Part shown: one piece after another, positions 11,325-20,348 of the stretch | Position numbering within the stretch: position 1 is the first letter of the stretch | Layout: every line of letters starts with the position of its first letter | Source: Mesorhizobium wenxiniae | GTDB taxonomy: Bacteria > Pseudomonadota > Alphaproteobacteria > Rhizobiales > Rhizobiaceae | Assembly: GCF_002284535.1 (NCBI RefSeq) | Contig: NZ_NPKH01000020.1 | Span: 558,001-622,000 of the forward strand | Reading direction: 5' to 3' | Length of the DNA stretch: 64,000 nucleotides | Position numbers and translations under genes: made by a program | Notes under the pieces: generated by a model | Seen by the model: only the letters and a program-made list of their open reading frames with translations | Databases searched by the model: none | Told to the model about the DNA's origin: nothing

Positions 11325-11892
11325 GGCATTTCCTCATTGATCGTCAAGGTGCCCTGGACGATTTGCGCATGCCTTTGTTTGATCATCGGCATGCGTCGAT
11401 TATGGCAGAGCGAAAGCTTCTCCCCTGTGGAGTTGCGACGCCTGCATCTTGGAAGCTACCCGGGAGATGAGCGATGTCAACCATACAGAGGTCCAGTGAA
11501 CCGCAGGCACGGCGAGAAGTGCCCGGCACGGGAGATGAGGGCAGCGCAAAACCGGAAGCGATTGCCCTGGTCGCGAGCTCGCGATTCGTTGCTTTGTGGC
11601 GGCATTTATGCTATTGATTTGGCCATGCGCTGATTTGCGCCAACGACCCGCCCGCCGAGGCGGGTTTTGTGTTTTCAGGTATCGCCGGCGTCCTTCCCGA
11701 ATTCAGAGGAGCTCGGCTCCGGCGCCCTATCCATTCGACTTTGTTGACGGCCATCGGGCGAACGCGTAGCCTCAAACCATTCCGGTTTTCCATGGGCACC
11801 TCGGGACTCCGGCAGTTGGTGATTTTGTCCAGGCTCGCAGATCGGGCCGGATCTCGCCGAAGCGGCGTCTTTAAGCGCGCAAGAGGTGCTGA
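11325..11892. other. 568-bp gap, no protein gene recognised
   Basis: No convincing protein-coding gene is seen. It holds the likely promoter of the cytochrome c gene near 11325-11400 and an orphan intrinsic terminator at about 11647-11675, listed separately. The terminator has no protein gene ahead of it on the same strand, so a short transcript could end there. Confidence 0.5.
11647..11675 (+). terminator. Intrinsic terminator, possible 3' end of a small RNA
   Basis: CCCGCC (11647-11652) pairs with GGCGGG (11659-11664) across a six-base loop and is followed by TTTTGTGTTTT. This is a good rho-independent terminator for plus-strand transcription. No plus-strand protein gene lies in the preceding 0.8 kb, which suggests a small RNA ending here. 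Confidence 0.65.
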
Positions 11893-12102
11893 ATGGATAT
11901 GGTCGACCTCATATTGACGGTTTGCCTGATTACCAATCCGGGCAATTGCCGAGACGAGCATCTCTATTTCGAGAGCCGTGGCTCTCTCGTCCAATGTATG
12001 GTCTTGGCGCCCAGCGAAATCGCGAAATGGTCGCAGGAACACCCGACCCTCAAGGTCAAGCGCTGGAAATGCGCTTTCCCGAACAAGGACCGTGCGATCT
12101 GA
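11893..12102 (+). CDS. Small conserved-looking hypothetical protein
   Basis: The product is 69 residues. It starts MDMVDLILTVCL and contains three further cysteines (NPGNCRDEH, VQCMV, KCAFPN) and a WSQEHPTLKVKRWKC block. I recall similar short proteins with this CRDEHL and P-x-L-x-V-x-R-W-x-C pattern in many rhizobia, without a known function. An upstream in-frame extension is not needed. It lies 42 bp ahead of the ABC transporter genes, on the same strand. Confidence 0.7.
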   Translation: MDMVDLILTVCLITNPGNCRDEHLYFESRGSLVQCMVLAPSEIAKWSQEHPTLKVKRWKCAFPNKDRAI

Positions 12103-12144
12103 TCGGCGCCCCGGCCTGTTACGGCCCCGGGAGGAGACATCATC

Positions 12145-13128
12145 ATGATTTCGCGTCGAGGAACGCTCCGTCTGGCGGCTCTTGGAACGGCCGCAGCGCT
12201 TGTCTCAAAACCCTCCTTCGCCACGAGCAAGGTTCGCATCGGCGTGCTGAAGTTCGGCACCGTGAGCTGGGCGCTTGATACCATGAAGCAACACAAGTTC
12301 GACACAGCCAACGGCATCGATCTGGAGATCGTCGATTTCGCCGGCGAGGATGCAACCAACGTCGCCATGCTGGCCGGCGCGATCGACAGCATCGTCTCCG
12401 ACTGGCTGTGGGTTTCGCGCCAGCGCTCGGAAGGCGTCGACCTCACGTTGGTCCCCTATTCGACCGCCGTCGGGGCAATCATGGTGAAGGAGGGGGCGCC
12501 GATCCGCACGATCATCGATCTCAAGGGAAAAAAGATCGGCGTCGCCGGCGGGCCTCTCGATAAAAGCTGGCTGCTGATCCAGGCGCTGGCCAGACGCGAT
12601 CACGGCCTCGACCTGCCGGCAACCAGCGACATCGTCTTTGGCGCGCCGCCGCTGATTTCAGAAAAGGCGATGCAAGGCGAACTCGATGCGGTGCTCAATT
12701 TCTGGCATTTTTGCGCCCGCCTTGAGGCCAACGGCTTTCGTCGGCTGATCGGCGCCGATGATGCGGCGAAAGCGCTCGGTGCCTCGGGCGCCGTGTCGGC
12801 GCTCGGCTATGTCTTTCATGACAAATGGGCGAACGAAAATCCGGCCGCCGTCCGGGGCTTCATCAAGGCTTCGGCGCAGTCCAAGGACTTGCTGGCCAGA
12901 TCCGACGATGAGTGGCTGCGCCTTGCGCCGATTATCCGCGCACAGGGCAAGGAATTGGCCAAACTGCGTGACCGCTTTCGCGAGGGCATTCCCAGACGCC
13001 CGGTCGCCGAGGATGCGGCCGACGCCGGCAAGCTCTACCGCGTGCTGGCCGAGATCGGCGGCGAAAAGCTGGTCGGCCGCGCGCCGGAAATGGCGCCAGG
13101 CACGTTCTGGCAGGAGCTCCCGCAATGA
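12145..13128 (+). CDS. ABC transporter substrate-binding protein, NitT/TauT-like
   Basis: The product is 327 residues with a twin-arginine-like leader (MISRRGTLRLAALGTAAALV). After cleavage it shows the NMT1/SsuA-type fold: RIGVLKFGTVSWALDTMKQ, then GAIDSIVSDWLWVSRQR and LKGKKIGVAGGPLDKSWLL. Substrates of this family range from sulfonates to thiamine precursors, so the ligand cannot be read here. The stop overlaps the permease start. Its place just before SoxH-like and SoxYZ-like genes and xoxF suggests a role in methanol-dehydrogenase physiology. Confidence 0.88.
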   Translation: MISRRGTLRLAALGTAAALVSKPSFATSKVRIGVLKFGTVSWALDTMKQHKFDTANGIDLEIVDFAGEDATNVAMLAGAIDSIVSDWLWVSRQRSEGVDLTLVPYSTAVGAIMVKEGAPIRTIIDLKGKKIGVAGGPLDKSWLLIQALARRDHGLDLPATSDIVFGAPPLISEKAMQGELDAVLNFWHFCARLEANGFRRLIGADDAAKALGASGAVSALGYVFHDKWANENPAAVRGFIKASAQSKDLLARSDDEWLRLAPIIRAQGKELAKLRDRFREGIPRRPVAEDAADAGKLYRVLAEIGGEKLVGRAPEMAPGTFWQELPQ

Positions 13129-13952
13129 GCGCACCTGATACCGGCGATCGCCCGCCGGGCGCCGTGGCCGACATCTCCAGCCAATCCAGCCTTGCAACGG
13201 CGCTGACACCCGTGCTGACGGTCGCGGTCTCTCTGCTCGGGCTTTGCCTGCTGTGGGGTCTTGCGGAAAATGCCTGGCCGAGCCGTGCCTTTCCAGGGCC
13301 GGGACAGGTCTGGCAGGTGCTGCTCGCAGAGGCGGCGAACGGCGACCTTTTCTACCATCTCGGCGCGACACTCGGCCGGGTTGCCGCGGCATATGTCGTC
13401 GCGATGGTTGTTGGCTCGGTCATCGGCGTTCTCCTCGGCAGCCACCGCAGCGCAGACCGGTTCTTCAGTCCCTGGGTGGTTCTGTTCCTCAACATTCCCG
13501 CGCTGGTGGTCATCGTGCTCGCCTACATCTGGTTCGGCCTCAACGAAGCGGCGGCGATTGGCGCGGTTGCCGTCAACAAGATCCCCAATGTCGTCGTGAC
13601 GATGCGCGAAGGCGCCAGAGCGCTTGATCCGAGTTACGCCGAAATGGCCGCCGTCTACCGCTTCGGTCTTCTCGACCGTGTCCGCCACGTCCTGCTGCCG
13701 CAACTGCAGCCCTATCTTGCCGCCGCCTCACGATCCGGCATCGCTCTCATCTGGAAGATTGTCCTGGTGGTCGAACTGCTCGGCCGCTCCAACGGCGTCG
13801 GCTTCCAGATCTATCTTTATTTCCAGCTCTTCGACGTCGCCGCCATCCTCGCCTACACGCTGGCTTTCGTGGCGGTGATGCTTGTCATCGAACTCCTTCT
13901 GGTGCAGCCCGTTGAACGACATGCAACCCGTTGGCGCCGTCGTCCCGCTTAG
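13125..13952 (+). CDS. ABC transporter permease, NitT/TauT-like
   Basis: The product is 275 residues with about six hydrophobic segments, the first near residues 21-45. The BPD_transp_1 pattern is seen in TLGRVAAAYVVAMVVGSVIGVLLG, and the cytoplasmic coupling-loop region in EMAAVYRFGLLDRVRHVLLPQLQPYL. It overlaps the substrate-binding gene by 4 bp and the ATPase gene by 32 bp, so the three are translationally coupled. Confidence 0.9.
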   Translation: MSAPDTGDRPPGAVADISSQSSLATALTPVLTVAVSLLGLCLLWGLAENAWPSRAFPGPGQVWQVLLAEAANGDLFYHLGATLGRVAAAYVVAMVVGSVIGVLLGSHRSADRFFSPWVVLFLNIPALVVIVLAYIWFGLNEAAAIGAVAVNKIPNVVVTMREGARALDPSYAEMAAVYRFGLLDRVRHVLLPQLQPYLAAASRSGIALIWKIVLVVELLGRSNGVGFQIYLYFQLFDVAAILAYTLAFVAVMLVIELLLVQPVERHATRWRRRPA

Positions 13953-14661
13953 GGTCGACATCGCCGAAAAGACCTTCAGGTCCGCGCAAGGCGTCTCGAT
14001 CACGGCGCTCCAGGACCTTTCCTTCGAGGTCCGGCAAGGCGAATTCGCCTGCTTGCTGGGACCGTCGGGTTGCGGCAAGACCACGACGCTGCGCATCCTG
14101 CTTGGATTGGACAAGAACTTTTCCGGCTCATTCCAACTGCCTGAAGGCGGCTCCAACCGGATCGCCGCCGTATTCCAGGAGCCAATCTTGCTGCCGTGGC
14201 GGACGGTGGAGCAGAATGTCAGGCTGGCGCTGCCGAAAAGCCTGAGAACGAAAAATCTCGACGGGCTGTTCGACACGCTCGGCCTCGCCGGCATGCGCTC
14301 GCTCTATCCGGCCGAGCTTTCGCTCGGGCTTGCACGCAGGGCAGCACTTGCCAGGGCCTTCGCCACCGAACCGGCGGTGCTTTTCCTGGACGAACCCTTT
14401 GCCTCGCTCGACGAACGGACTGCCGGGCGGCTTCGGCACCTGCTTTTGACCGTCTGGTCGGCGCGGCCTACGACGGCCCTGATGGTAACCCACAATCTGC
14501 GCGAGGCGCTGATGCTGTCGGACCGCATAATCGTTCTCGCGCAGCGGCCGGCCCATGTGCTCGGCATGTTCGACGTAAAGCTGCCGCGGCAATATCGCAA
14601 TCCACAGGTGATGAGCGACCTATTGCGGTCGTTCCATCAAAAATTCCCAGGCGGGGCCTGA
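13921..14661 (+). CDS. ABC transporter ATP-binding protein
   Basis: The product is 246 residues. Walker A is GPSGCGKTT, the Q-loop is AVFQEPILLPWRT, Walker B is AVLFLDEPFASLDE, and the switch histidine is in MVTHNLREAL. The signature is ELSLGLARRAALARA, where LSLG replaces the usual LSGG; this is tolerated in several ABC ATPases. The ATG at 13921 lies inside the end of the permease gene and is preferred to an in-frame start further upstream because it matches the normal N-terminus length. Confidence 0.9.
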   Translation: MQPVGAVVPLRVDIAEKTFRSAQGVSITALQDLSFEVRQGEFACLLGPSGCGKTTTLRILLGLDKNFSGSFQLPEGGSNRIAAVFQEPILLPWRTVEQNVRLALPKSLRTKNLDGLFDTLGLAGMRSLYPAELSLGLARRAALARAFATEPAVLFLDEPFASLDERTAGRLRHLLLTVWSARPTTALMVTHNLREALMLSDRIIVLAQRPAHVLGMFDVKLPRQYRNPQVMSDLLRSFHQKFPGGA

Positions 14662-14697
14662 TCGCCTTACGGTTCGGAATGCATAGTGGGGAAAGCC

Positions 14698-15666
14698 ATG
14701 CCGATCGACAGGGTACGACGCAAGCTTGTGAACGGCTTCGCCTGCACCGCGGTCAGCGCCGCGATGCTGCCCTGTTGCCACGGGCGGGCCGCTCTCGCCG
14801 CGGCCGGCCTTGAATTCAAGCTCAGGAAAATCGCCGACGGCGTCTTCGCTTTCCGGGGCGTCGATGCAATGATGAGCGCCGCCAACCAGGGCGCCATCTC
14901 GAACCTGGGCGTCGTCGTCGGCACCGACGCTGTTGCCGTCATCGACAGCGGCGGCAGCCTGATCGAGGCGAACGCCTTCATCGCCGCGATCGGCAAAATA
15001 ACCGCCAGGCCGGTTCGCTACCTGATCAACACCCACATGCACCCCGACCACATCTTCGGCAATGCGGCATTCCGGGAGATCGGCGCGACCATCGTCGGCC
15101 ATCGCAATCTGCCGCGCGCGCTCGAGGCACGCGGCGCGTTCTACCTGCAAAGCTTCCGCGAACAGATCGGCGACGCGCTCATGAAAGGGGTCGAGATCAT
15201 ACCGCCGACGATGCTGGTCGATGATCGCCTGCAGCTCGACCTCGGTGGACGCGTGCTCGAATTGCAGGCATGGAAAGCGGCTCACACCGACAACGACCTG
15301 ACCGTCTTCGACAGCGCGACCCACACGCTGTTTGCCGGCGATCTCGTTTTCATAGGTTCCTTGCCGACGCTCGACGGATCGCTGCTCGGTTGGCTTCGCC
15401 AGATGGATGCGCTCGCCGCGATCGGCGCCGTGCGCGCCGTTCCGGGTCATGGCCCGGTGCCGGCCGACTGGCCGGAGGCACTGACGGCGGAGCGGCGCTA
15501 TCTCGAAGTTCTGGCGCGCGATATTCGCAAGGCGATCGTCGACGGGACGCCGCTCAGCGAGGCAGTCAAGACCGCCGGCGCAAGCGAACGGGGCAATTGG
15601 CATATGTTCGACGACTACAACCAGCGCAATGCAACGGCCGCCTTTGCCGAAGTCGAATGGGAATAG
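14698..15666 (+). CDS. Quinoprotein-relay zinc metallohydrolase (SoxH-like MBL fold)
   Basis: The product is 322 residues with an N-terminal export signal (hydrophobic stretch at about residues 11-35). The metallo-beta-lactamase motif is THMHPDHIFGNAAF, with later zinc ligands in AAHTDNDLTVF, FAGDLVF and VPGHGPV. It matches my memory of the quinoprotein relay system zinc metallohydrolase family, which resembles SoxH and is found near PQQ-dependent dehydrogenases. Substrate is unknown. It sits between the ABC genes and the SoxYZ-like gene on the same strand. Confidence 0.85.
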   Translation: MPIDRVRRKLVNGFACTAVSAAMLPCCHGRAALAAAGLEFKLRKIADGVFAFRGVDAMMSAANQGAISNLGVVVGTDAVAVIDSGGSLIEANAFIAAIGKITARPVRYLINTHMHPDHIFGNAAFREIGATIVGHRNLPRALEARGAFYLQSFREQIGDALMKGVEIIPPTMLVDDRLQLDLGGRVLELQAWKAAHTDNDLTVFDSATHTLFAGDLVFIGSLPTLDGSLLGWLRQMDALAAIGAVRAVPGHGPVPADWPEALTAERRYLEVLARDIRKAIVDGTPLSEAVKTAGASERGNWHMFDDYNQRNATAAFAEVEWE

Positions 15667-15783
15667 ATCACACCGACAAGCGTTGGACGGGATGAAGTGG
15701 ATCGATTTGCCAACGCATCGTCAAGGGTCTATCCTCGACTTCGGCCTGGGCACCACCTCTTTGACATTGGTGGAGGCATCGAA

Positions 15784-16646
15784 ATGCAGAACCACGCTTA
15801 CCGGAGCCGGCAGCTCGGCTTGCCGCTCGCAGTCGTCTTTGCCGCGATTGTCCTGACCGTCGGCACGCTGTTTGGCGCCTCCGGCGCCGCCAACGCCCAG
15901 CAGACAACCGCGTCTTCGAACAGGATCTGGCAGGCTCTGAAAGGCGACGTGTTCGGCGATCGGGCAATTCTGGTCGATAGCGGCGTCGTCAGGATCGAGG
16001 CGCCGAAGCGGGCTCAGGATGCCGCCATCGTGCCGTCGACATCTATATCGACCCGGCCAGGGCGCCCGCCGGCATCAAATCCGTCACCTTGATCATCGAC
16101 GTCAACCCGGCGCCGGTGGCGGCGACGTTCGAGATCGGCAAGGACGCCGGCGTGACGCATCTGTCGACGCGCGTGCGCGTCGACGACTATTCCTATCTGC
16201 GTGCCATAGCAGAGACGCAGGGCGGCGAGCTTCACATGGCCCAGACCTTCGTCAAGGCGTCAGGCGGATGCTCCGCCCCGGCGGTCAAGAACCAGGACGA
16301 GGCGATGGCGACGATGGGGCAGATGAAGCTGCGCCAATTCCCGCCGCAAGAGACGATGACAAAGGCGCAGGAATTGCAGCTGATGATCCGCCACCCGAAC
16401 AATTCGGGCCTGCAGCGCAATCCGCTGACCCAGTATTTCATCCCCGCGCATTTCGTTCAGAAACTGTCGGTCTCGCAGGCCGACCGGCTGATCCTGTCGA
16501 TGGAAGGGGGGATATCTATTTCGGAAGATCCCAATTTCCGGTTCGATTTCACCGCGCACGGCACTGGCCAAATCCAGGTCGAAGCAATCGATACGGATGG
16601 CAAGGTGTTTCGCAATCAATGGCCGCTGGAGGTTACGGGGCTTTGA
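15784..16646 (+). pseudogene. SoxYZ-like carrier, quinoprotein-associated, with one frameshift
   Basis: Two reading frames together make a full protein of about 287 residues. The first (15784 to about 16035) has a signal peptide ending in ANAQQ and reaches AQDAAIVP; the second (from about 16036) continues VDIYIDPARAPAGIKSVTL and runs to the stop at 16646. One missing base near 16035 explains the break. The second part has a SoxY-like domain with KASGGCSAP (cysteine codon 16269-16271), the likely sulfur-carrying site, then a SoxZ-like domain. Family knowledge: such SoxYZ fusions co-occur with quinoprotein dehydrogenases. It could be an assembly error rather than a dead gene. Confidence 0.85.
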
Positions 16647-16663
16647 AGCCTCGAAACCACATG

Positions 16664-16703
16664 CAAAGCGTCGCATGAATCCACTCAAACGCGACGCGCT
16701 TTA
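16664..16703. repeat. Palindromic intergenic repeat, copy 1
   Basis: The arms are AAAGCGTCGC (16665-16674) and GCGACGCGCTTT (16691-16702). A second copy is at 44121-44162; both contain TCAAACGCGACGCGCTTTA. This copy lacks two bases in its left arm. It lies between converging genes, where it could terminate both, and its right end covers the stop codon of the minus-strand gene. Confidence 0.85.
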
Positions 16704-17054
16704 AAAGCAGCGCACGTCGGCCTCCGCCTGCGCGCGCTTCAGTTCCGTGCTTGCGGCTTTTGCCGGCGCGTTTTCGCGGAACAGTCCCGAACGCTCCCCT
16801 GTCGTCAGGGACATGCTCTTGAAAGTCTCGGCCCTTTCATAATCCTCGAACGGAAGGATCGAGGCGATGACGTCGATCGAGCAGGAACAACTCTCCAGCG
16901 CCTGACGTGTCTGGCCATTCGTCTGCATGCAGCCGAGCACATAGTTGACAACCGTCACCGTCGGATAATCTGATGCGGCGCCGGCCGGATTGGCGAAGGC
17001 CAGGCCCGAAATGAGCAACAGCGGCAAGCTCGAAAAGCCGACAAATCTGATCAT
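16701..17054 (-). CDS. Secreted hypothetical protein with clustered cysteines
   Basis: The product is 117 residues with a Sec signal peptide ending near AGAA (residue 27). The mature part has cysteines in VLGCMQTNG and LESCSCSIDVIASIL and at the penultimate position (VRCF). The pattern is of a small disulfide-bonded periplasmic protein. I recall similar proteins near quinoprotein genes but cannot name a function. It points away from xoxF, with 685 bp between them. Confidence 0.75.
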   Translation of the reverse strand: MIRFVGFSSLPLLLISGLAFANPAGAASDYPTVTVVNYVLGCMQTNGQTRQALESCSCSIDVIASILPFEDYERAETFKSMSLTTGERSGLFRENAPAKAASTELKRAQAEADVRCF

Positions 17055-17739
17055 GGAGAACCTCCGATTGGCCCGGAACGTGACAGGCCGAGCCCGCTGG
17101 CCGAGCCCGCTGGATCGAGACGGATCACCGCACCAGTTGGCCTCGCGAAACCACGCCAGTCAAGTTCTCGTGCAGGCCATATAGTACCAAAGGACAGGGC
17201 CGTCCCGGCCGGCAAAAGGCCTCCCCGACAGCACGAACATCGGCTCCGAATCCTGGTGCTGAGCTTGATTTCAGGTCTCCTCCACTATCGGCAACCGAAG
17301 CGACGTGCGCATACTTAAAATCATACGCTCCAACGAATATTCGATAATAAAAATCAATACATTTTGCGCAAAAAATACGCAAAATTTAACCACTTATATA
17401 AATCTCGCTTCATCCACAGTCGATCAATAGCTTTCAGTCCGGGTTTTTTCACATCTATTTCTCTATATTGCAGTGCAACATAGATGGAAGTGATTTTTCT
17501 TGCCTTCCGTCTGGGGATGACATAGCTTCATCCTGTTTCCGGCTTCAAGGGCGTCACCGTCATTAGGGAGCGGCGACAGTCTTTCGTAGGCCAGGTGGGA
17601 TGGGCAGTAACGGTGCCCTCTGCTCATTCGGCTTAGGTCGTGACACGCTGCCGGAAATACTTCCCCCACATGAATCGCTTGGGCAAGCCCTGGTGGGCTC
17701 AACGGACGATTCGTCATTGTGCACCCTGGGAGGACTTTG
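17055..17739. promoter_or_regulatory. Long leader/promoter region upstream of xoxF
   Basis: No gene is seen in these 685 bp. The middle part (17300-17480) is markedly AT-rich for this genome, and a near-perfect palindrome lies at 17462-17484. An AGGAGG-like ribosome site (GGGAGGACTTTG) stands just before the xoxF ATG. A long regulated promoter is expected, since xox genes respond to methanol, formaldehyde and lanthanides in other bacteria. Confidence 0.55.
17462..17484. promoter_or_regulatory. 23-bp palindrome, candidate operator upstream of xoxF
   Basis: The left arm TCTATATTGCA (17462-17472), a central G, and the right arm TGCAACATAGA (17474-17484) match in reverse complement except for one position. 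It is 256 bp before the xoxF start in an AT-rich stretch. The symmetry suits a dimeric regulator; which one is unknown, and no regulator gene is adjacent. Confidence 0.5.
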
Positions 17740-19638
17740 ATGCGTGTATTAGCGAGAACTGCCTACCTACTAACGACCGCGGCGCTCATGTCGTTCGGCG
17801 CGGTCCACATGACGTCGGCCAATGAAGAGCTGATGAAAATGTCCTCTGACCCCAAGAACTGGGCGATGCCAACGGGTGACTACGCCAACACCCGTTATTC
17901 GAAACTGAACCAGATCAACAAGGACAATGTGAAGAATCTGCAGGTCAAGTGGACGATGTCCACTGGCGTGCTGCGCGGCCATGAAGGCGGCCCGCTGGTG
18001 ATCGGCGACGTGATGTATATCCACACGCCGTTCCCGAATATCGTCTACGCTCTCGACCTCAATAACGAGGGCAAGATCCTCTGGAAGTACGAGCCCAAGC
18101 AGGATCCGAACGTCATTGCGATCATGTGCTGCGATACGGTCAATCGCGGCGTCGCCTATGGTGACGGCAAGATCATCCTCAACCAGGCCGACACGACTGT
18201 TGTGGCGCTCGATGCCAAGACCGGCAAGGTCGTCTGGTCGGTCAAGAACGGCGAGACCGACGGCAGCAAGGGCGAATCCGGCACAGCCGCGCCTATGGTC
18301 GTCAAGGACAAGGTCATCATCGGCGTTTCAGGTGCTGAATTCGGTGTCCGCGGCTGGACCGCGGCGTATAACCTCAAGGATGGCTCGCTTGCCTGGAAGG
18401 CTTATTCCACCGGTCCGGATGCAGAGACGCTCATCGATCCGGAAAAGACCACGCATCTCGGCAAACCCGTCGGGCCGGATTCCGGCATCAACACCTGGGA
18501 GGGCGAGCAGTGGAAAACAGGTGGTGGCACGACCTGGGGATGGTTCGCTTATGATCCCAAGCTGAACCTGGTTTACTATGGCACCGGCAATCCCTCGACC
18601 TGGAACCCGGTCCAGCGCCCGGGCGACAATCGCTGGTCGATGACGCTCATGGCGCGCGATGCCGACACAGGCGTGGCCAAATGGCTCTACCAGATGACCC
18701 CGCATGACGAGTGGGATTATGATGGCGTCAACGAGAACATTCTCGTCGACGGCATGGAGGTCAACGGCGCCAAGCATGACGTGCTGGTGCATTTCGACCG
18801 CAACGGCTTTGCCTACACCATGGATCGCGCCAGCGGCGAGCTTCTGGTCGCCAAGAAATACGATCCCACGGTGAACTGGGCGACCGAGGTCAACATGGAC
18901 CCCAAGAGCGACCAGTATGGCCGCCCGCAGGTCGTGGCCAAATATTCGACCCAGCAGAACGGCGAAGACACCAACACGACGGGCGTCTGCCCGGCCGCGC
19001 TTGGCACCAAGGACCAGCAGCCGGCGACCTATTCGCCGAAGACCGGTCTGTTCTACGTGCCGACAAACCATGTCTGCATGGACTATGAGCCCTACAAGGT
19101 GAGCTACACCGCCGGCCAGCCCTATGTCGGCGCCACGGTGGCGATGTACCCGACCCCCAACAGCCATGGTGGCATGGGCAACTTCATCGCCTGGGACGCT
19201 GCCAAGGGCGAGATCGTCTGGTCCAAGCCCGAGCAGTTCTCGGTCTGGTCCGGCGCGCTTGCAACCGAAGGCGATGTGGTCTTCTACGGCACGCTGGAAG
19301 GCTACATCAAGGCCGTCGATACCGAAGGCAAGGAACTCTACAAGTTCAAGACGCCGTCGGGCATCATCGGCAACGTCAACACGTTCGAACATCGCGGCAA
19401 GCAGTATATAGCCGTCCTGTCGGGTGTCGGCGGCTGGGCTGGCATCGGCCTCGCAGGTGGCCTTTTGGGAGCCGAAGGCGCCGCGGCCTGGCAAGCGGCA
19501 GTGGCGGGTGAAAAAGCTCCGACCGAGGAAGAAAAGTCCATCTCCACGGCTGGTCTTGGTGCGGTCGGCGGCTATGCCGCTCTTGCCGACTACACGACGC
19601 TGGGCGGTCAGCTCACCGTCTTCGGCCTCCCGGATTGA
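17740..19638 (+). CDS. xoxF: Lanthanide-dependent methanol dehydrogenase XoxF
   Basis: The product is 632 residues, a periplasmic PQQ beta-propeller enzyme that oxidises methanol. The vicinal disulfide is C130-C131 ([10 protein letters not shown]). Metal and catalytic residues by alignment to SolV XoxF (E172, N256, D299, D301) are E200 in SGAEFG, N284 in GTGNPSTWN, and D326 and D328 in DEWDYDG. D328 is the extra aspartate that marks the lanthanide type; calcium-type MxaF has Ala there. A C-terminal WAGIGLAGG and a Gly-rich tail follow. The start at 17740 has GGGAGG upstream and gives a signal peptide. It heads the xoxGJ-CXXCW-pqq series. Confidence 0.97.
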   Translation: MRVLARTAYLLTTAALMSFGAVHMTSANEELMKMSSDPKNWAMPTGDYANTRYSKLNQINKDNVKNLQVKWTMSTGVLRGHEGGPLVIGDVMYIHTPFPNIVYALDLNNEGKILWKYEPKQDPNVIAIMCCDTVNRGVAYGDGKIILNQADTTVVALDAKTGKVVWSVKNGETDGSKGESGTAAPMVVKDKVIIGVSGAEFGVRGWTAAYNLKDGSLAWKAYSTGPDAETLIDPEKTTHLGKPVGPDSGINTWEGEQWKTGGGTTWGWFAYDPKLNLVYYGTGNPSTWNPVQRPGDNRWSMTLMARDADTGVAKWLYQMTPHDEWDYDGVNENILVDGMEVNGAKHDVLVHFDRNGFAYTMDRASGELLVAKKYDPTVNWATEVNMDPKSDQYGRPQVVAKYSTQQNGEDTNTTGVCPAALGTKDQQPATYSPKTGLFYVPTNHVCMDYEPYKVSYTAGQPYVGATVAMYPTPNSHGGMGNFIAWDAAKGEIVWSKPEQFSVWSGALATEGDVVFYGTLEGYIKAVDTEGKELYKFKTPSGIIGNVNTFEHRGKQYIAVLSGVGGWAGIGLAGGLLGAEGAAAWQAAVAGEKAPTEEEKSISTAGLGAVGGYAALADYTTLGGQLTVFGLPD

Positions 19639-19703
19639 TCTTCCGGGACATCGCACGACCCTAGCGATGCAAAGGCCCATGGCCTGAGAAATGGCCTGAG
19701 AAA

Positions 19704-19742
19704 CGAGAGCCCGGATCACCGGCGAATGCCGCCGGGCTCTCG
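19704..19742. terminator. Hairpin between xoxF and xoxG
   Basis: CGAGAGCCCGG (19704-19714) pairs perfectly with CCGGGCTCTCG (19732-19742) over an 17-base loop, with only a short T run (ATTTCG) after it. It may partly terminate or stabilise the 3' end of the xoxF message, raising XoxF relative to downstream genes. Just upstream, ATGGCCTGAGAA occurs twice in tandem (19679-19702). Confidence 0.6.
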
Positions 19743-19822
19743 ATTTCGCCGCGCTCCAAAACATCGATCAATGCCGCTTCACGACAGCAAGACCGTGTGC
19801 AGGCGAAATGAAGGAAGTCTGA

Positions 19823-20347
19823 ATGTCCGTTCGCATTGTAATTTCCGCTCTCGCTCTGGCTCTGCTGCCTTTGGCAAGCTCAAGCCTCGCACAAGCCCAG
19901 GACAGCGCGGAAAAAGCCAAGGCAGTGACGGAAGAAAACGGCAAGCATTTGGACGCGGACGGAAATCCGACCTACAAGATCGAAAACGGAACCGTCGATT
20001 GGTACACGTTCAGCGGTTACCGCCGCTATCACTCCGACTGCCATGTCTGCCACGGGCCCGATGGCGTCGGCTCGAGCTACGCGCCGGCCCTGGCGGAGAC
20101 CATGAAGAACATGGACTATGGAACCTTCCTGTCGATCGTCGCCGAGGGTCGCAAAAATGTCGGCGGCGGCAAGGAAAACGTCATGCCGGCCTTCGGCGAC
20201 AACAAGAACGTCTACTGCTACATGGACGACCTCTATGTCTATCTGCGCGCACGCGCCATCGGCGCTGCTCCGCGTGGCCGCCCGCCCAAGAAGGCGGAGA
20301 AGCCGCAGGCAGCCAAGGACCATGAAGCGTCCTGCATGGGAGGATGA
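19823..20347 (+). CDS. xoxG: Cytochrome c electron acceptor of XoxF (XoxG)
   Basis: The product is 174 residues with a signal peptide ending near AQAQ (residue 26). The single heme motif is CHVCH (C73, C76, H77), the likely distal methionine is in ENVMPAFGDN, and the tail is Lys/Pro-rich (PPKKAEKPQAAK). It accepts electrons from XoxF in the periplasm. Its place right after xoxF and 1 bp before xoxJ, together with the NGTVDWYTFSGYRRYHS block, supports XoxG rather than a general cytochrome. Confidence 0.93.
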   Translation: MSVRIVISALALALLPLASSSLAQAQDSAEKAKAVTEENGKHLDADGNPTYKIENGTVDWYTFSGYRRYHSDCHVCHGPDGVGSSYAPALAETMKNMDYGTFLSIVAEGRKNVGGGKENVMPAFGDNKNVYCYMDDLYVYLRARAIGAAPRGRPPKKAEKPQAAKDHEASCMGG

Positions 20348-20348
20348 G

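Noticed and set aside
18328..19764. 478-codon minus-strand open frame over xoxF
   Set aside because: It is the antisense shadow of xoxF with an unnatural His/Arg-rich composition.
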